Shown here in pieces: positions 1 to 11,684 of a stretch of 64,000 bases of DNA (position 1 is its first letter; every line of letters starts with the position of its first letter). The stretch comes from Phascolarctos cinereus (Eukaryota > Chordata > Mammalia > Diprotodontia > Phascolarctidae): assembly GCF_002099425.1 (NCBI RefSeq), contig NW_018343953.1:7343501-7407500 (forward strand), written 5' to 3'. The notes below the pieces were generated by a model, which did not search any database, was not told the origin of the DNA, and worked only from the letters and a program-made list of their open reading frames with translations. The position numbers and the translations under genes were made by a program.

Positions 1-880
1 ACATCAAGAAGAAAACAGACCTCTCCCATTATTTCCTGATCTTGGCCTTCCCTTTTCTTCATCTATGTATATACAATCAATCTTCAACATTCCAGTGTTT
101 AAGTTTCATGACCTCAAGCATTCAGTGATTTTATTAGTAACCTCATTTTCATTTTTTGCATTGGCACTCATGCACATTTGAGGCTATGTACAGAAGAGAA
201 AAAAAATGAATGGCACAATGGGTACAAGTCTGTAGGGTGGCTGGTACCCTAATGCACAGCAACAACTAAAATCCCAGCAATCCCTTCCTTGGTTTTCAGA
301 GAGCAGCCAGGATAAAGAGGTTTATAGCAGTAGAGTATGTAGTGCAATGGCCTCATACTACCATCTAACACAGTGGAAGGTAAGACAGGTTAAAACATAT
401 TTTAGCTTTAAGAATTTTATTTGCTGTTTAGTATTTGTGGTACTATACATTCCATGTGTTATGAAAAGTAAATATTGTCTGAAATCAATGATTTTTGTTT
501 TTTTTAAAATTCAGATGTTAGGACAAAACGTTACAGAATTCTCAGGAATTACTAGTGAGAAAAAATTTCTTGCATACTACCAACTTCATTTCATGTACTG
601 CTTTTTATAGGCTATTTCACGGTTACTCTGTTAGGAAAACTCCATATTATCAGAACTAATGGTTTGTTATAAAAAATTGTATTCAGAAAAGTGTATTTTC
701 AGCCATCTCTAGTGAAAGATTATAGTTTTGGTGGTTGCAGGAACTTAATTCCCTATTTCCCAAAGGTTCAATGTATCAACATTCTCTCATTTTTGACTTT
801 CATGTCATTTTCTAGGAACATTACCCCCCCTTGAATTTGAGGATTAATTGTACATCCTCCATGCTTGGAATGCACTATTT
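1..880. other. Unassigned non-coding stretch
   Basis: No coding exon, SINE or LINE could be recognised. The sequence is AT-rich with short open frames of chance length only. It is either unique or too decayed to place by eye. Confidence 0.4.
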
Positions 881-1020
881 CTTTTATCTCTGCCAGTTGG
901 CAGCCTTCTCTTCCTTCAAGATACAACTCAGATACTACCTCTTCCAAAAACCAGTCCCCGATACAACTACAAAGTAATTCTTCTTAGGTCACTTTGACCT
1001 TTTATATACCCAGTCATTTC
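880..1020 (+). mobile_element. L2 LINE 3' fragment
   Basis: Pyrimidine-rich text of the type found just before the L2 3' end (tccttcaagatacaactcag, then a run of cc/tt codons). It is short and diverged. The next bases up to 1110 resemble the L2 3' end in the opposite orientation (caaatatttattaaaagatt, then a 'gcattgtactagatgctggg' match). Confidence 0.5.
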
Positions 1021-1029
1021 AGCATTCAA

Positions 1030-1112
1030 TGAGTAGTTTAATTCTACAAATATTTATTAAAAGATTGCCATATGTAAGGCATTGTACTAGATGCTGGGTG
1101 AGTAAAGAGGAA
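1030..1112 (-). mobile_element. L2 LINE 3' end, short minus-strand piece
   Basis: The text reads like the reverse complement of the L2 terminus: a tatttatta block followed by a degraded 'ggcactgtgctaggtgctgg' block. Old and truncated. Confidence 0.45.
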
Positions 1113-1114
1113 AA

Positions 1115-2005
1115 CTAACAGCATTCTTATTTCCTAGGCACCTGCAATCGTATTTCTGGCAAGTCTTGGGCTGGCTCTCTTGAATGACCCTGGGAGGTTA
1201 TATTTCTTCCCTGTATGGGAAGAGAGGAAGCTAACAGGAGATCAGGATTGGAGAGCTAAGTTCTCTCCCTCTGGCAGGGGTTTTAATGACCTCTTGAGAA
1301 AGAGAAAAGAGAACAGGGAGAGAGGAAGAAGGTGGCAGAGATTCCCCAATTCATGGAGCAACTGTGGGACCATGGCAGCAGCCTGACTACATCTCCCAAC
1401 CCTTCTCCTGGGAAACTAGAGAGGCAAAGCTAATGAACAAGTTATGTGCCTGTGATTTGTTTCTGTTTTTTTGTTTTTGTGTTTTTAATCTGTGGTGCTT
1501 CTTCAGAGGGCTGGACTTCTGAGGAGAATACAAAGAGATAGCAGGAACTGGCAATCCTTATTCTCTTCCTCATCCTTACTTAAGAGGGGTGCAACCAGAA
1601 CTTGTTTCCCAATGTGTGCTTTTATTCTGATATAGATTGCATTGGACATATCTAATTTTACTTTTTATAAACATTTATCATTGACTTTGTCCTTTGTATT
1701 TTTTTGTGTCCCTTTGTTTATGACACAAGGAATGCTATAAGAGCTACACAAGGGAATGTGATCTTTCTTAGCCCAGGGTTGGAATTCCAACTTTTAGTAT
1801 ACTTGTTAGAGTTTTCATTCTCTATTTGGGGACATCATCACAAGCCATTCACATGTTTCACACATACACTTCCAAGGGTAGCATTACTATAAATTTTGGC
1901 ATTTAAATATGCCTTATCAGACTATGAGCCTAACCTGTTGCAATTCTCTAGCGTTACATAATTATAATCTAAAAGGACTACTACACGTACAAAAATAAAT
2001 ATAAA
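1115..2005. other. Unassigned non-coding stretch
   Basis: Nothing recognisable. A purine-rich part (1180-1390) is open in one frame for 68 codons but has no splice signals or family resemblance, so it is not called as a gene. Confidence 0.4.
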
Positions 2006-2009
2006 ATTG

Positions 2010-3560
2010 AGATTTTGGAAATTCCTTTGTCTGATGATAATGTTCTCTCATTCCATTTTTCCCTGTACCTTGCTCCTCCCAAACCTATTCTTCATCCTCA
2101 TTGTGAAATTGCAATCTCTCCAGGCCTTCACTACTTTGCCAGGCTATTATCTCTGTTCTGGTTTGCCCTTTCCATCTTCCCAATTGGGATCCCTTAGTGA
2201 ACATGTCTAATTCTTCACTCTCCTCTACTCTAGAATCCTTTGCTTTCTTGTATTATTGACATTTATGCCTTGCCAGATCTCTGACTTGGATTATTCCCAC
2301 CATCTGCTTCCTAAGCTCCTACTCACGCGCTACGGAACAGAGCTGGTGAAAATCAAAAACTGAAGATTATATACCCTCCAAATTTATGTTATCTAATCTC
2401 ATTTGAGCCTTCATTATAGCAAAACAATCCTTTTACTCCTCCCTAATTATTTTTCCTTCCTTCTCTCCCTAATGGCTACTTGAATTTCTTTCAGTCTCTA
2501 ACAGTAGTCTCTTCCTTTCCTCTCTCAATTGATAACTTTGCCACATACTTCATCAAAAATATTGAATCTATCCACTTTTTCTTCCTCCTCACCAGGCTGT
2601 CCTTCCTCCTCATTTCTCAGCCCCTACTATCAATTATTGCTTTTTCCTTCTTTAATCAAATTTCTGATAAAGAGCTGACGTATTGAAAATGCAACTCATT
2701 ATCTTTCCCACACTCACTATGCTTCTGAATTTGCATATTGCTTTTGAGGGGCCCACATTCTTCCAGTTACGCAGACTTGCATCCTCAGATTCATCCTCAA
2801 CTCTTCCCTTTCACTCACACTCCATTTCCAATCAGTTGCCAAACATTGGCTTTCCAAAAAATCTCTCACATATTAGAGTGTCCCATCCTCACCATTCACA
2901 TTGCTTCCAAACTAGTTCAAAATCAAATTACCTCTTATGATCTAATCACCTGTAATGTAATATCCTCCTATTTGGTTTTTCTGTCCCAAGCCTCCAATCA
3001 ATCATCTACTTAACTGCCAGAGTGTTTTTCCTGAAGCACAGCTCTGATCATGTCATCTCCCTGCCACTACTCGCCTCACCCCGCCCTTCTAGTTAACAAA
3101 CTCCAGTGGTTCCCTATTGCCCTAAGGATCAAATATTACATCCTTTTTTTCTTGGCATTTCAGATCTTCACAACAAAACTCCTTCTATTTTACTAGGTTT
3201 ATACTTTGCCCTCCTTCTTGCACTATGTGATCCAGACATCTGGCATACTCAGCATCCTGCACACAGTATACTCCATATCTATCTTAATGCCTTTCACTAG
3301 TTGTTATATATGTGTGCAATGCATTCCTTTTTCATTTCCACGTGTTGGAATCCCTGGTTTCCTTTAATATTCTGTTTTTGTACCACCTTCTTGGCAGCCT
3401 TTCTTGGTTTCCCCAAGTACTTGCGCATTTCTTTCCAAAATTAATTTGGTTTTGTTTAGTTTATGTTTATATTTATATGTTTTCATGTTATCTCTTCCAT
3501 TAGTATATAAATCCCTTGAGGTCAGGGATTGTTTCACTTTTGCCAGTGCTCATAATAGTG
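2010..3560 (+). mobile_element. Long L2 LINE copy (RT region to near 3' end)
   Basis: This stretch follows the L2 consensus in order. A part matching the region before the reverse transcriptase lies around 2300 (ccaccatctgcttcctaagc). The 'aaaattgaatc' block lies near 2560, and the 'ccagagtgtttttcctgaag' and 'tctgatcatgtcatctccct' blocks near 3030-3060. The 3' signature 'cttgaggtcagggattg' is at about 3518. Internal deletion near 2690-2760 is likely. All frames are broken. It is an ancient mammalian LINE with no current activity. Confidence 0.8.
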
Positions 3561-3821
3561 ATGGAACTACAAAAATCTCCCATTTGCCTTGGTGCAGGTC
3601 CCTCTTCCTCAACATGATGAGAACTGCCTACAGCTCCACCCAAATTCCTTCTCCCTTTTGGAGATTCCTCTAGAATTAGCCCAGGGTGATTTTCATGGTT
3701 TTCTCCAATTGCCCCAGATGAGGATAAACAGGAGAAATTCATGTGAAAAGAAAGTGGAAGTGTCCCTCTGAAGTCTAAGACTCAGTTATGGGGCATTAAT
3801 GCAAACAGCGGATATACTATC

Positions 3822-4087
3822 TGTTGTTGTTGTTGTTGTTGTTTAATTATTTACTTGTGCCCCATTCTGAGTAACATTCTATGGGGTTTTCTTGGCAAAG
3901 ATATCAGAGTAGCTTGCCATTTCCTTCTCTAGTGTGTCCCCATTTTATAGATAAGGAACTGAAGCAAATAGGGGTTAAGTGATTTGCCCAGGGTCACACA
4001 GCTAGTAAGTGTCTGAGACTGGATTTGAACTCAGATCTTCCTAACTCCAGGCCCTGTACTTTATCCACTGCACTACCCAGCTGCCCC
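3822..4087 (-). mobile_element. MAR1-type marsupial SINE
   Basis: Reads as the reverse complement of the marsupial tRNA-derived SINE: a (TTG)n tail at 3824-3842, the 'ggggttttcttggcaaag' and 'gccatttccttctc' blocks, 'gcccagggtcacacagctag', and the tRNA-related head ending in 'ctgcactacccagctgcccc'. Essentially full length. Confidence 0.92.
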
Positions 4088-4089
4088 TG

Positions 4090-5045
4090 GATATACTATC
4101 TAGGCACTGTGAAAGGAAGGAAATCAATAATTATTGACTTAGCATGAGGGTTGACCTGAAAAAAGAGACCTGAAGAAATAAGTCCCATAGTCACCTAAGG
4201 ATAACCTTTGCATGTTTTTGGGAGGTTAGGACTAAGCAATATGGGTGTGAAACAACAGACTAGAGACAGTTGTTGATCCAGGGAATGGGAAATCTTTATA
4301 ACAATATCAGCCAAGGCTCCAATATGATTTTCCCATAATCCAGTTACTTGAGAACTAGACCCTGAAGGTAACTAGCTCCAGGGAACCATGGTGTCTGCCA
4401 GGAGTGGGAAGCAGTGACGGGAGAATTGCCAAAGAAAAACAATGTACTATAGACTCCCAACAAGGAGCAGTGACGAGAAAAGAACTGCCTGTGAAAGAGC
4501 AGTCACAGAAACTATTGTACAGATCCTTAGGAGGAAGGGGATGGGGGAAGGCCACAATGAGGGAAAGCTTCTTGACTGCCTTCAGCTCAGCTATGGGTCC
4601 TTTACCATATAAATTAAACTATCCTATATTTTGAACCTGAATCAACCTGAATGCCTCTATAGGCAGTTTAGAATCACTCTTCAGGGAGTAGCAGATACTG
4701 AATTTCCCAGGTTCTACCTGCATGGGTAGAATGGACCATACAAATAAGATGTTTCCAAAGTGTCCTTGGGTGCCTGGTGTCAGGAGGAAGTTTCTGACAC
4801 AAAGATTATGTCTAACATAGAGAGAGGAAAGACAATGGACAAGAAGACCAACCAAGAAACTATTAGCTAAAATAGTCCAGATTAGAGGTAATAAGGGTAC
4901 TAACCAAGGTGGTAATAGTGTGAGTAGAAAGGAGATATGAGAAAGGTTATGGAGATAAAGATCTTCAGGACATAGTCAATATGACCACTTACTGGGAATG
5001 TTGTCCAAGGTATTCTTGGTCAGATATTGGTTGGGAAGAGAAAGG
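4090..5045. other. Unassigned non-coding stretch
   Basis: No gene or clear repeat was seen. Open frames at 4355-4634 overlap on both strands and show no recognisable domain. Confidence 0.4.
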
Positions 5046-5047
5046 TA

Positions 5048-5295
5048 ATAAGCATTTATATAGCACCTACTATGTGTCTGGCATTATCCTAAATACTTTC
5101 TAAATATTATCTCATTTGATCTTCACAACAACCTGGGAGGTAAATGCTATAATTATCCCCACTTAAAGTTGAGGAAACTGAGGCAAACAGAGGTTAAATG
5201 ACTTGCCCAGGATCACATACCTAGTAAGTATGTGAGGCTAGATTTGAACTTGGGTTTTCCTGATTCCAGGCCCAGTGCCACATAGCTGCCCTGTA
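5048..5295 (-). mobile_element. MIR SINE
   Basis: Reverse complement of MIR: 'cacctactatgtgtctggca', 'tatctcatttgatcttcaca', 'gaggaaactgaggcaaacag' and 'tgacttgcccaggatcacat' follow in the expected order. Confidence 0.85.
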
Positions 5296-5383
5296 TCAGT
5301 TGAACTAAATAGCCTTTATGTGTAAACATACCACAAGGTTCTGCCATGAGCTCTCCTTTTTTTTCTCTTTTCATTCTACTTAG

Positions 5384-6660
5384 ATGATCTTATTAGCTCC
5401 CATGAATCATGATCCCCATGTAGATGACTTTAACATTTGCATATCCAGCCCTCATGCCTCTCTTGGACTCCAGTCTTACATCTTCAGTTGCCTGCTTGAT
5501 GTTTCCACATGGATGTCCCATAGGAATTTCAAACTCAGCATATGCAGACCACAACCCATTATCCTTCCTTTGTTCCTCTGATTGGAGGGCTTCAGGGCAG
5601 AGGGAAGAACTTCTAAAAGCTCTGTTTAAAAAGGGCTCACAGGCCAATCTTCTCTTTGTTTCTCATCAGCTGCACTCCTCAGACTCCATCATGCCCCTGA
5701 CCCCAAGTTCTTTCCTCCTCTCTTTTCTCCCCTTTTAATTTCCTCTTGTTGCTTTCTCTCATTAGAATGTAAGCTTCTTGAGGGCAAGGTCTGCCTTTAT
5801 CATTTTTGTATCCCCAGCCTTTTAGCACAATGCCTGGCAGATAGTAGGCACCTAATAAATGTTTTTTTAAATAATTGATTTTGCCCTAAACCTACCTGTT
5901 CTCCTACCATTCTGTTGAGGGCACCATTAGACACCCAGTTTCACAATGCAGAAGTCATTCTCAGTTCGTCATTCTCCCTCACCTCCAAAGTCCAATCAAC
6001 CACAAGATCTTGCCAGTTCCATCTCTTCTCTTGTATCTGTTGCCTTTTCTTGACTCTCATCACAATGACTCTAGTCTACAGGTCTGACCATGTCACTTCT
6101 CTTCTCAGATTTCATCAGTGGTTTCCCATTTCTTTGAGGATAAAATACAAACTCTTCTTTTTGGCATTTAAAGCCCTTCACCCTCACAGTCCAGCCTATC
6201 TTTCTACACTAATTATACATGGGTTCCCTTCATGTACTCAAAATTTTAATCAAACTGGCCTATTTAATACTTCCTATACACGACATTCCATCTCCTGTCT
6301 CTATGACTTTGTACAGCATACTTGGAATGTTCTCTTATTCTTAGAATATTCACTCCCACTCTCCTCACTTCATTCTAATGAAATCCCTTACTTTCATCCA
6401 GGTTCAGCTCAAGTTCTATCTTCTGTAAGAGATCTTCCCTGATACCATCTAGTTGCTTCCTCTTCCCAAATCAATGTGTGTTAATTTTGTATATTATCTA
6501 TATTTTTTAAATTTGTAAATGTTTTATTCCCCCAAGTACAATGTAAGCTCTTTGAGGACAAGGGGCTCCTAACTTTTGTTTTTATATCCCCAGTGCCTAG
6601 CACCTTAACTAACATATTGATAAATGTCTTGATAAATGCTTGTTGATTAATTAATTGATT
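5384..6660 (+). mobile_element. L2 LINE interrupted by a second insertion
   Basis: The L2 text runs from 'gatgactttaacatttgcat' through 'ccacatggatgtcccatagg' to about 5580. It resumes at about 5880 ('ctgttgagggcaccattag', 'gtctgaccatgtcacttctc') and ends with 'tgataaatgcttgttgatt' at about 6640. The long open frame at 5915-6442 is decayed L2 sequence, not a host gene. The break is filled by another L2-type 3' end. Confidence 0.78.
5585..5877 (+). mobile_element. L2 3' end inserted in an older L2
   Basis: A complete L2-type terminus lies inside the outer L2: 'gtaagcttcttgagggcaag' at about 5770, then 'tatccccagcc', 'cacaatgcctggcagatagt' and 'aataaatgtttt'. The first 100 bases of this interval are not certainly L2, so the left junction is approximate. 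Confidence 0.6.
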
Positions 6661-6689
6661 GATTGATTGGTAGTCTGTGGTAGGTATTC

Positions 6690-6895
6690 TTAATCTTTTT
6701 AATGTATCAAGGACCCTTTTGGCCATTTTATAAAGCTTATAGACACCTTCTCAGAATAATGTTTTAAAATGAAAAAAATAAAATACATAGGATTACAAAG
6801 GAAGCCAATCATATTGAAATGCAGTTATCAAAATATTTTTTAAAAAACAAAAATGTTACAAGTTTACATACCCTAGGTTAAGAATGCCTGGTCTA
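6690..6895 (+). mobile_element. hAT-type non-autonomous DNA transposon fragment
   Basis: A block starting 'ttcttaatctttttaatgta' (a decayed terminal inverted repeat) continues with 'aaggacccttttggc', 'cacaaggaagcc'-like text and 'tattgaaatgcagttatcaa'. It ends in 'ggttaagaatgcc', the partner terminus. This matches the layout of a common mammalian hAT MITE that starts and ends with 'ggttcttaacc'-like ends. The subfamily is uncertain. Confidence 0.6.
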
Positions 6896-6944
6896 TGAGG
6901 TCTCTTCCAATTCTGATGTTGCATGATTTAATTTATGGTAAAGG

Positions 6945-8250
6945 GTGAGAAAAAAATTGAAAGTCAAAATGAGTAATGTTTTAAATATGAGTGGTGCCAT
7001 TGTTGTACTGAGAAATCAGCGAGTGAGACCCAGACATAATTTAAGATGTGGATTTTATTAGCGCGCGGCTGCCAGGGGTATGCACATCCAAATCAAGCAG
7101 CCCCCATCAGGGGTTGAGCTAGGGTTTATATAGAAAAGAGCATGGGAAAGAAATGCGAGGAACACTGATGAGGTAATCCAAAGATGCAGGTGTCTTTGGG
7201 GGCTATGGATGGGGAAGTACAGGGAGTATACCGGACAGGGAGGGGGATGGATATTTGGAGTCTGGCAGGAGGAAGAGTCCTTGGGCTGGTCAAGGACACC
7301 CCTCTCCCTCTTTCTTGATGAGAGAATGCTCTGTAACAAGGAAAAGCTTTCTCATAACACAGGAACTTACTGAGGAATTGGGAGGCTTCCAGAGACATGA
7401 TCTGAGGGCTGGGGCCTGAGCAGCCCAGCTCTGTGTAGCTGTACCAGGGAGAGAGATAAGGGTCATGCTGAGGCCCATGCATGAATAACTGCTAGGCACA
7501 GTATCCTTGGGCTGGGGAATGGTTGTTAGAGACAGTGTGTCTGAGACTAGGAAGAAATTGGGGCACAAGCACAAGCACCCAAGCACCCCATTATTACGGA
7601 TCAGAGATCACACAAACCAGACCAGGTGTCCTGGTCTCTGGTATAAACATAATTATCTAAAGCAATTATATCGCAAGCTTTCTTATCCATTTGCATTGGA
7701 GGTATGGGCTATGCTGAGCTATGGAACAGTACATTTCACTATTGTTTAGATTTAGGAGGAAAGAGGTCTGGGGCAAGATTAAGCACCAATTTTTGCTTTC
7801 CATGGCTTAAAGGGTCCTACTACCTAAATGGCAAAATAATGTTCTGCATTACACCATCAACATAAATAGGGAACTTGGGAGGAGAAGATGATTTAGGGAA
7901 AAGATAAGATGAGCTGACAGGATAACTAGGCAGAGATATCCATCAGACTGTTGGAAATGTAGAATGAGAGCTCATGGTACAGGTGGGGCTGAATATATAG
8001 ATTTGGTAGTCATCTACATAGAGATATTAATTAAAACCATGAGAGTAGATTGCCAAGACAGAAAACATAGAGAAGGCACTGAAGGATACTCACATTTAGG
8101 GGGCAGAAGGTGAAAGAACAACTATTAAAAAAGATTCAAAAAAACCCAACAGACTGGTAAGAGCACAAATAGGAAGGAACAATGTTACAGAAGCCAAGAC
8201 AGAGGACATCAAGATAATAATCAACCATGCAGAAAAAAGACTAAAGCTGA
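6945..8250 (-). mobile_element. L2 LINE split by a solo LTR
   Basis: The L2 reverse-complement text 'gtggtgccat' at 6991-7000 continues after the LTR as 'caacataaatagggaacttg' at 7858. It then runs through 'tttggtagtcatctacatag' (about 8003) and 'cacatttagggggcagaagg' (about 8092). The LINE lies on the minus strand. Its continuity across 7001-7853 shows that the LTR arrived later. Confidence 0.72.
7001..7853 (-). mobile_element. Solo LTR of an endogenous retrovirus (fossil)
   Basis: An 853 bp element begins TG and ends CA and is flanked by a 4 bp duplication, CCAT, at 6997-7000 and 7854-7857. On the minus strand it has a TATA-like box (tctatataaaccct, near 7130) and a polyadenylation signal (aataaaa, near 7053), giving the expected U3-R-U5 order with U5 at the low-coordinate end. 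A 4 bp duplication is usual for class I (gamma-like) elements. No internal viral genes adjoin it, so it is a recombined solo copy. It sits inside an L2 and is therefore younger than that LINE. Confidence 0.8.
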
Positions 8251-8319
8251 TTCCCTATCATTTTTATCTGTTGGTCTTGGTTTTTCTCTTTGGAATCACA
8301 CAGAAAAATGACAAGAAAA

Positions 8320-8560
8320 TTTCAAGTATTGGAAGGCATCTATCATATCAACCTTTCGTCTTCTGGAGTCTCTTATTCAGGCTAAACAATCTTAGTTCCT
8401 TTAACTATTATTTCTTTTACAACCCGTTTTCAAGTCCCTTTTCCAGATTGCCATGGTCTGGCAATATTTCAATCTGTCTATTTAAATATGATGCTCAGAA
8501 GTGAACATAATACTCTAGGTATGATCCGACAATGATAAGTACTTCAATTGGTGCATTCTT
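8320..8560 (-). mobile_element. L3/CR1 LINE fragment
   Basis: Matches the reverse complement of the mammalian L3/CR1 3' half: 'aacaatcttagttcctttaa', then a decayed 'agaagtgaacataatactct' block (consensus 'cagaactgaacacaatactc'). Confidence 0.65.
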
Positions 8561-8564
8561 AACT

Positions 8565-9550
8565 TACTTTGTCACATTGCTTGTTAGGAAATAAAAGAAA
8601 TCTGGAAAATAAATAAATTACTTGACCTTTATATGTATTTAGCTATTTTTATTTTTACTCTTGCTTAAAGTTATCCAGCACCAGGAAGAGAAATTTGATC
8701 AAGGGTCAAAATAACAAAGCAGGAGATAAGGAAAATACTGTCCTCATTAGGAAAACAAAGAATGCAAAGTCTCTGAGATATTTCTTTCACCTAACATGAC
8801 TCCTGTAAAAGAAATGTGGCTAAGGTTGCTGATTTTAATGTTATAAAAATAAAACTGAATACCAAAATACTGTGTTTTTCAAAATAGTGTTGTTTGTCAT
8901 TTTGAGATCACATTTTGTAAGTTATTTTATAATTATAGCTAATAGGAACAAGAAGCTTAGATAATTTGACAGCAAAGAAATCCCCAAATCATTTACCACG
9001 ATTTTTTTGGGGGGGAGGGGGAAGATGGTCATCAGCAGTTTTCCTTCTCTCCCTATTGTCTGTGTATACATACATGCATGCATACATACATGCATATATT
9101 TACATATATTTTATATATGCATATATACAATTTTATGTGGTCATTTTATAATTGTTGCCAATGGAATTAAGCAGTAATCTGTATAATTCAAGAAAGCAAA
9201 GAAACTGGCAAATCATTTACAATCGACTTTGGAATATATTCACTTTCACTTCTGGGGTAAGGGGAAGGAACAGATTTCCCTTTCTCTTCATCATATATAT
9301 GATTTATATACATTCATATATATGTACATGTATTTCATTCTTTGAACAAAAGCCAATTAATAGGAGTGGGAGGAGCAACTCTGCATGGCAGAGGGAAGGC
9401 TGCTATTAAGGATTCAGAAATCTTTCACTGTACAATGTATTATATATTAGAGTGAAAAACTCTCCAAGGATAATCAAGAGTTGACTCTACATGCATCTTG
9501 GTTTTGAGGCAGGTAGTATAAAAGGGAAAGGGAGTCAGGATTTATGCTAT
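8565..9550. other. Unassigned AT-rich stretch
   Basis: No gene seen. It includes short alternating blocks of tacatgcatgcatacatacatg type (9064-9130) and a second 'atatatgtacatgtat' block near 9315, both simple-sequence-like. Confidence 0.4.
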
Positions 9551-9559
9551 ATGAGTTCA

Positions 9560-9865
9560 TTCCATATGAGAATCTGTTGAAGAAATTGGGGATGTTTAGC
9601 TCAAAGAAGAGAAGACTTATGACTGGTACATAGTAGCGATCCTCAAGTATTTAAAGAAGAAGAAATACATTTGTGAGCTTGACCCCAGGGGGCAAAACTA
9701 GAAGCAATGGGTGGTGAAGAATGTTAAATTTTGGCTTAATGTCTATACAAACTTCCTAACAATTGAAGTTGAACAAAGGGGGAATGGAGGCAGTACTTCT
9801 TCCCTGGCCACACTGGAGGTCTTCAAGCAAAGGCTGATTAACTACTTCTTGGCCCTTCCAGTGAT
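9560..9865 (+). mobile_element. L3/CR1 LINE 3' fragment
   Basis: Follows the L3/CR1 3' region in order: 'ggggatgtttagctcaaaga', 'gaccccagggggcaaaacta', 'gaagcaatgggtgg', 'aacttcctaacaattgaagt' and 'cactggaggtcttcaagca'. The text is easily recognised and moderately diverged. Confidence 0.85.
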
Positions 9866-10199
9866 GATGTCATTTCTCTGACCATCACCTTCATCTCCTC
9901 CTCTTCAGTACCGTGCGCCCCCCCCCCCCAACTCCATCCTTGGGTTGCTTAGCTTGGATAAAGAAGTTTTTGCCTAATCCAACTAGGACCCTGGCCTCCT
10001 TTCCCGGCCTCCCATGCTGTAATGCTAGGTATGCTAGGAAAAACAAAGGCTGCTACCATCAGAAATTCCCCTAGGATATAATCAGTAATCCTGGTGGAGA
10101 GGTTAGAAGGCAGAGGAGAAGGGTATGCTGGTGGCTGGGAAGTACTTACGGCAGTAAGCCAGTAGTGAGGAAGGAAAGGCTTTACCAGCTAGTGCTAAA

Positions 10200-10200
<1 letters not shown>

Positions 10201-10252
<52 letters not shown>

Positions 10253-10282
10253 GAAAGAGAGAGAGAAAGAGAGACAGAGAGA
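10201..10282. repeat. (GA)n microsatellite
   Basis: An almost uninterrupted GA run with a few GAAA, GT and GACA interruptions. The minus-strand open frame across it is an artefact of the repeat (poly Leu-Ser). Confidence 0.97.
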
Positions 10283-10339
10283 CAAAAAAACATGACTTTT
10301 GCCTCCCACCATTCTTCACTCCTTAAAAAAAAGACATTA

Positions 10340-10570
10340 ATAGATTTAGAGTTACCTGTTACCTAGAGTTACAGTACTTGGATTTGAATCCTGGCTCCTG
10401 TGACCTATTAGCTATGTGACTTCAGACAAATCACTTAATGACTCTGAACTTTAATTTTCCCATCTGCAAAATGAGAGATTCTACCGCCTACTTTACAGGA
10501 CTACTGTGAGGGTCAAATAGTGGGAGAGGGGGAATGCATGTGAAACAGTATGTAAATCATAAAGGAATAG
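10340..10570 (+). mobile_element. MIR SINE
   Basis: MIR order is visible: 'tacttggatttgaatcctgg', 'attagctatgtgacttcaga', 'cccatctgcaaaatgagaga', 'actactgtgagggtcaaata'. Confidence 0.8.
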
Positions 10571-10654
10571 GGACTGGACAGGTGACTTCATTGGTATAAG
10601 GAACACGAAGGTGAAGAAACTCCCTCAACCAATGAAGGTTGGAATTTTCTCTGC

Positions 10655-10797
10655 AACTTAAAGTATTAGAACATTGTCTGGAGCACTGAGAGGGTAAGTG
10701 ATTGTCCAAAGTCACATGGATAATATCTGTCACATGCAGAACTTGAACCTGGTATTTCAGGCTTTAAAGCCAAATCTGCTACATCATACTTCCTCTT
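10655..10797 (-). mobile_element. MIR-type SINE fragment
   Basis: Decayed reverse complement of the MIR core: 'agggtaagtgattgtccaaa', 'gtcacatggataa', 'aacttgaacctggtatttca'. Confidence 0.6.
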
Positions 10798-10799
10798 AT

Positions 10800-11380
10800 A
10801 AACCACACAATGTTATGTAAGTGTGAGCTAACAAATATGAAATAATAGTATTTTAGAGATATTTTAGTAGGGACATTCCATCTCTCAAACCTGTGCCTGT
10901 GACCATCCTGTTCCCTCACTTCTCCCTCTTAGTTGAGTTTGAAAGGTTGCCTCCTACATATGCTTTCTTTGGGGAAATTGGTTATAGCTTTAGGTTCCTG
11001 GCAAATAATAAACTTCACTGGATATAGTATAAATATGCTAAGATATGAGAATGAACATTCTATTGTTCACGATAGGATGACATTTATGGATACGTTTATC
11101 AAAATAAGATGGTAATTCACCTATTGGACTTTAATATTGATCAGTTTTATCAGAGTTGGCATTAGGAAGAAAACTGAAGCTATATTTTCAGGTGACAGTG
11201 ATATTTTGTGAGATAATTAAACATAAACAACACCATCTATATAATTCACAAATATAAATTGGACAGTTCAGCATACTATAAAGTGTCAGGTACACATTAT
11301 TTCCCAAAGAACGCATATATTCCAAGGGATATGTATGTATGTATGTGTATATGTGTTTACGTGCATATGTGTATATGCAT
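10800..11380. other. Unassigned stretch with a short TATG-rich block
   Basis: Nothing gene-like. A 'tatgtatgtatgtgtatatg' block lies at about 11331, just before the next SINE. Confidence 0.4.
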
Positions 11381-11384
11381 TAAT

Positions 11385-11577
11385 GGTCATCCACTACATA
11401 CCAGGCCATTGCCAGGCATCCTGACTTTTGTCCTGCCACTGGACTTCAAGGACTCAGGAAGAAAAAGGCTGATGACTTTCCCAAACTCTCCATCACTTAA
11501 ATCCAATTTACGTGCAAGTCAGGACATCACTTGTGATGTCATTGGTCCTCTCCAAAAATGAAGGATTAACAACAACA
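11385..11577 (+). mobile_element. Marsupial SINE with (AAC)n tail, RTE-SINE type
   Basis: The same family recurs at 25960, 33520 and 42157. Shared blocks are 'cttttgtcctgccactggac', 'aggctgatgactttccca', 'gtcaggacatcacttgtgat', 'gtcattggtcctct', and an 'aacaacaacagcaac' tail. The link to RTE mobilisation rests on memory of the marsupial RTESINE family. Confidence 0.75.
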
Positions 11578-11579
11578 GC

Positions 11580-11665
11580 AACCTCCTACATTGTCTTTCT
11601 TGATTCTCCTGGCTTCCCTCCTCTCCTCTCACTAAATTACCTTATATTTGTTTTGTATATATTTT
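11580..11665 (+). mobile_element. L2 3' fragment
   Basis: Short match to the A+T-rich part of the L2 3' region ('aaattaccttatatttgttt', 'tgtatatattttaaatgaga'). Confidence 0.45.
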
Positions 11666-11684
11666 AAATGAGAGACAGCATAGT

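Noticed and set aside
5915-6442. The longest open frame in the window (175 codons, plus strand)
   Set aside because: It lies entirely in L2 LINE text and has no relation to host proteins. Pyrimidine-rich L2 sequence gives long open frames by chance.
7058-7586. Three overlapping minus-strand frames of 93-118 codons
   Set aside because: They fall inside the solo LTR. LTRs do not encode host proteins, and no domain is visible.
10103-10312. Leu-Ser-rich minus-strand frame
   Set aside because: It is created by the (GA)n microsatellite.
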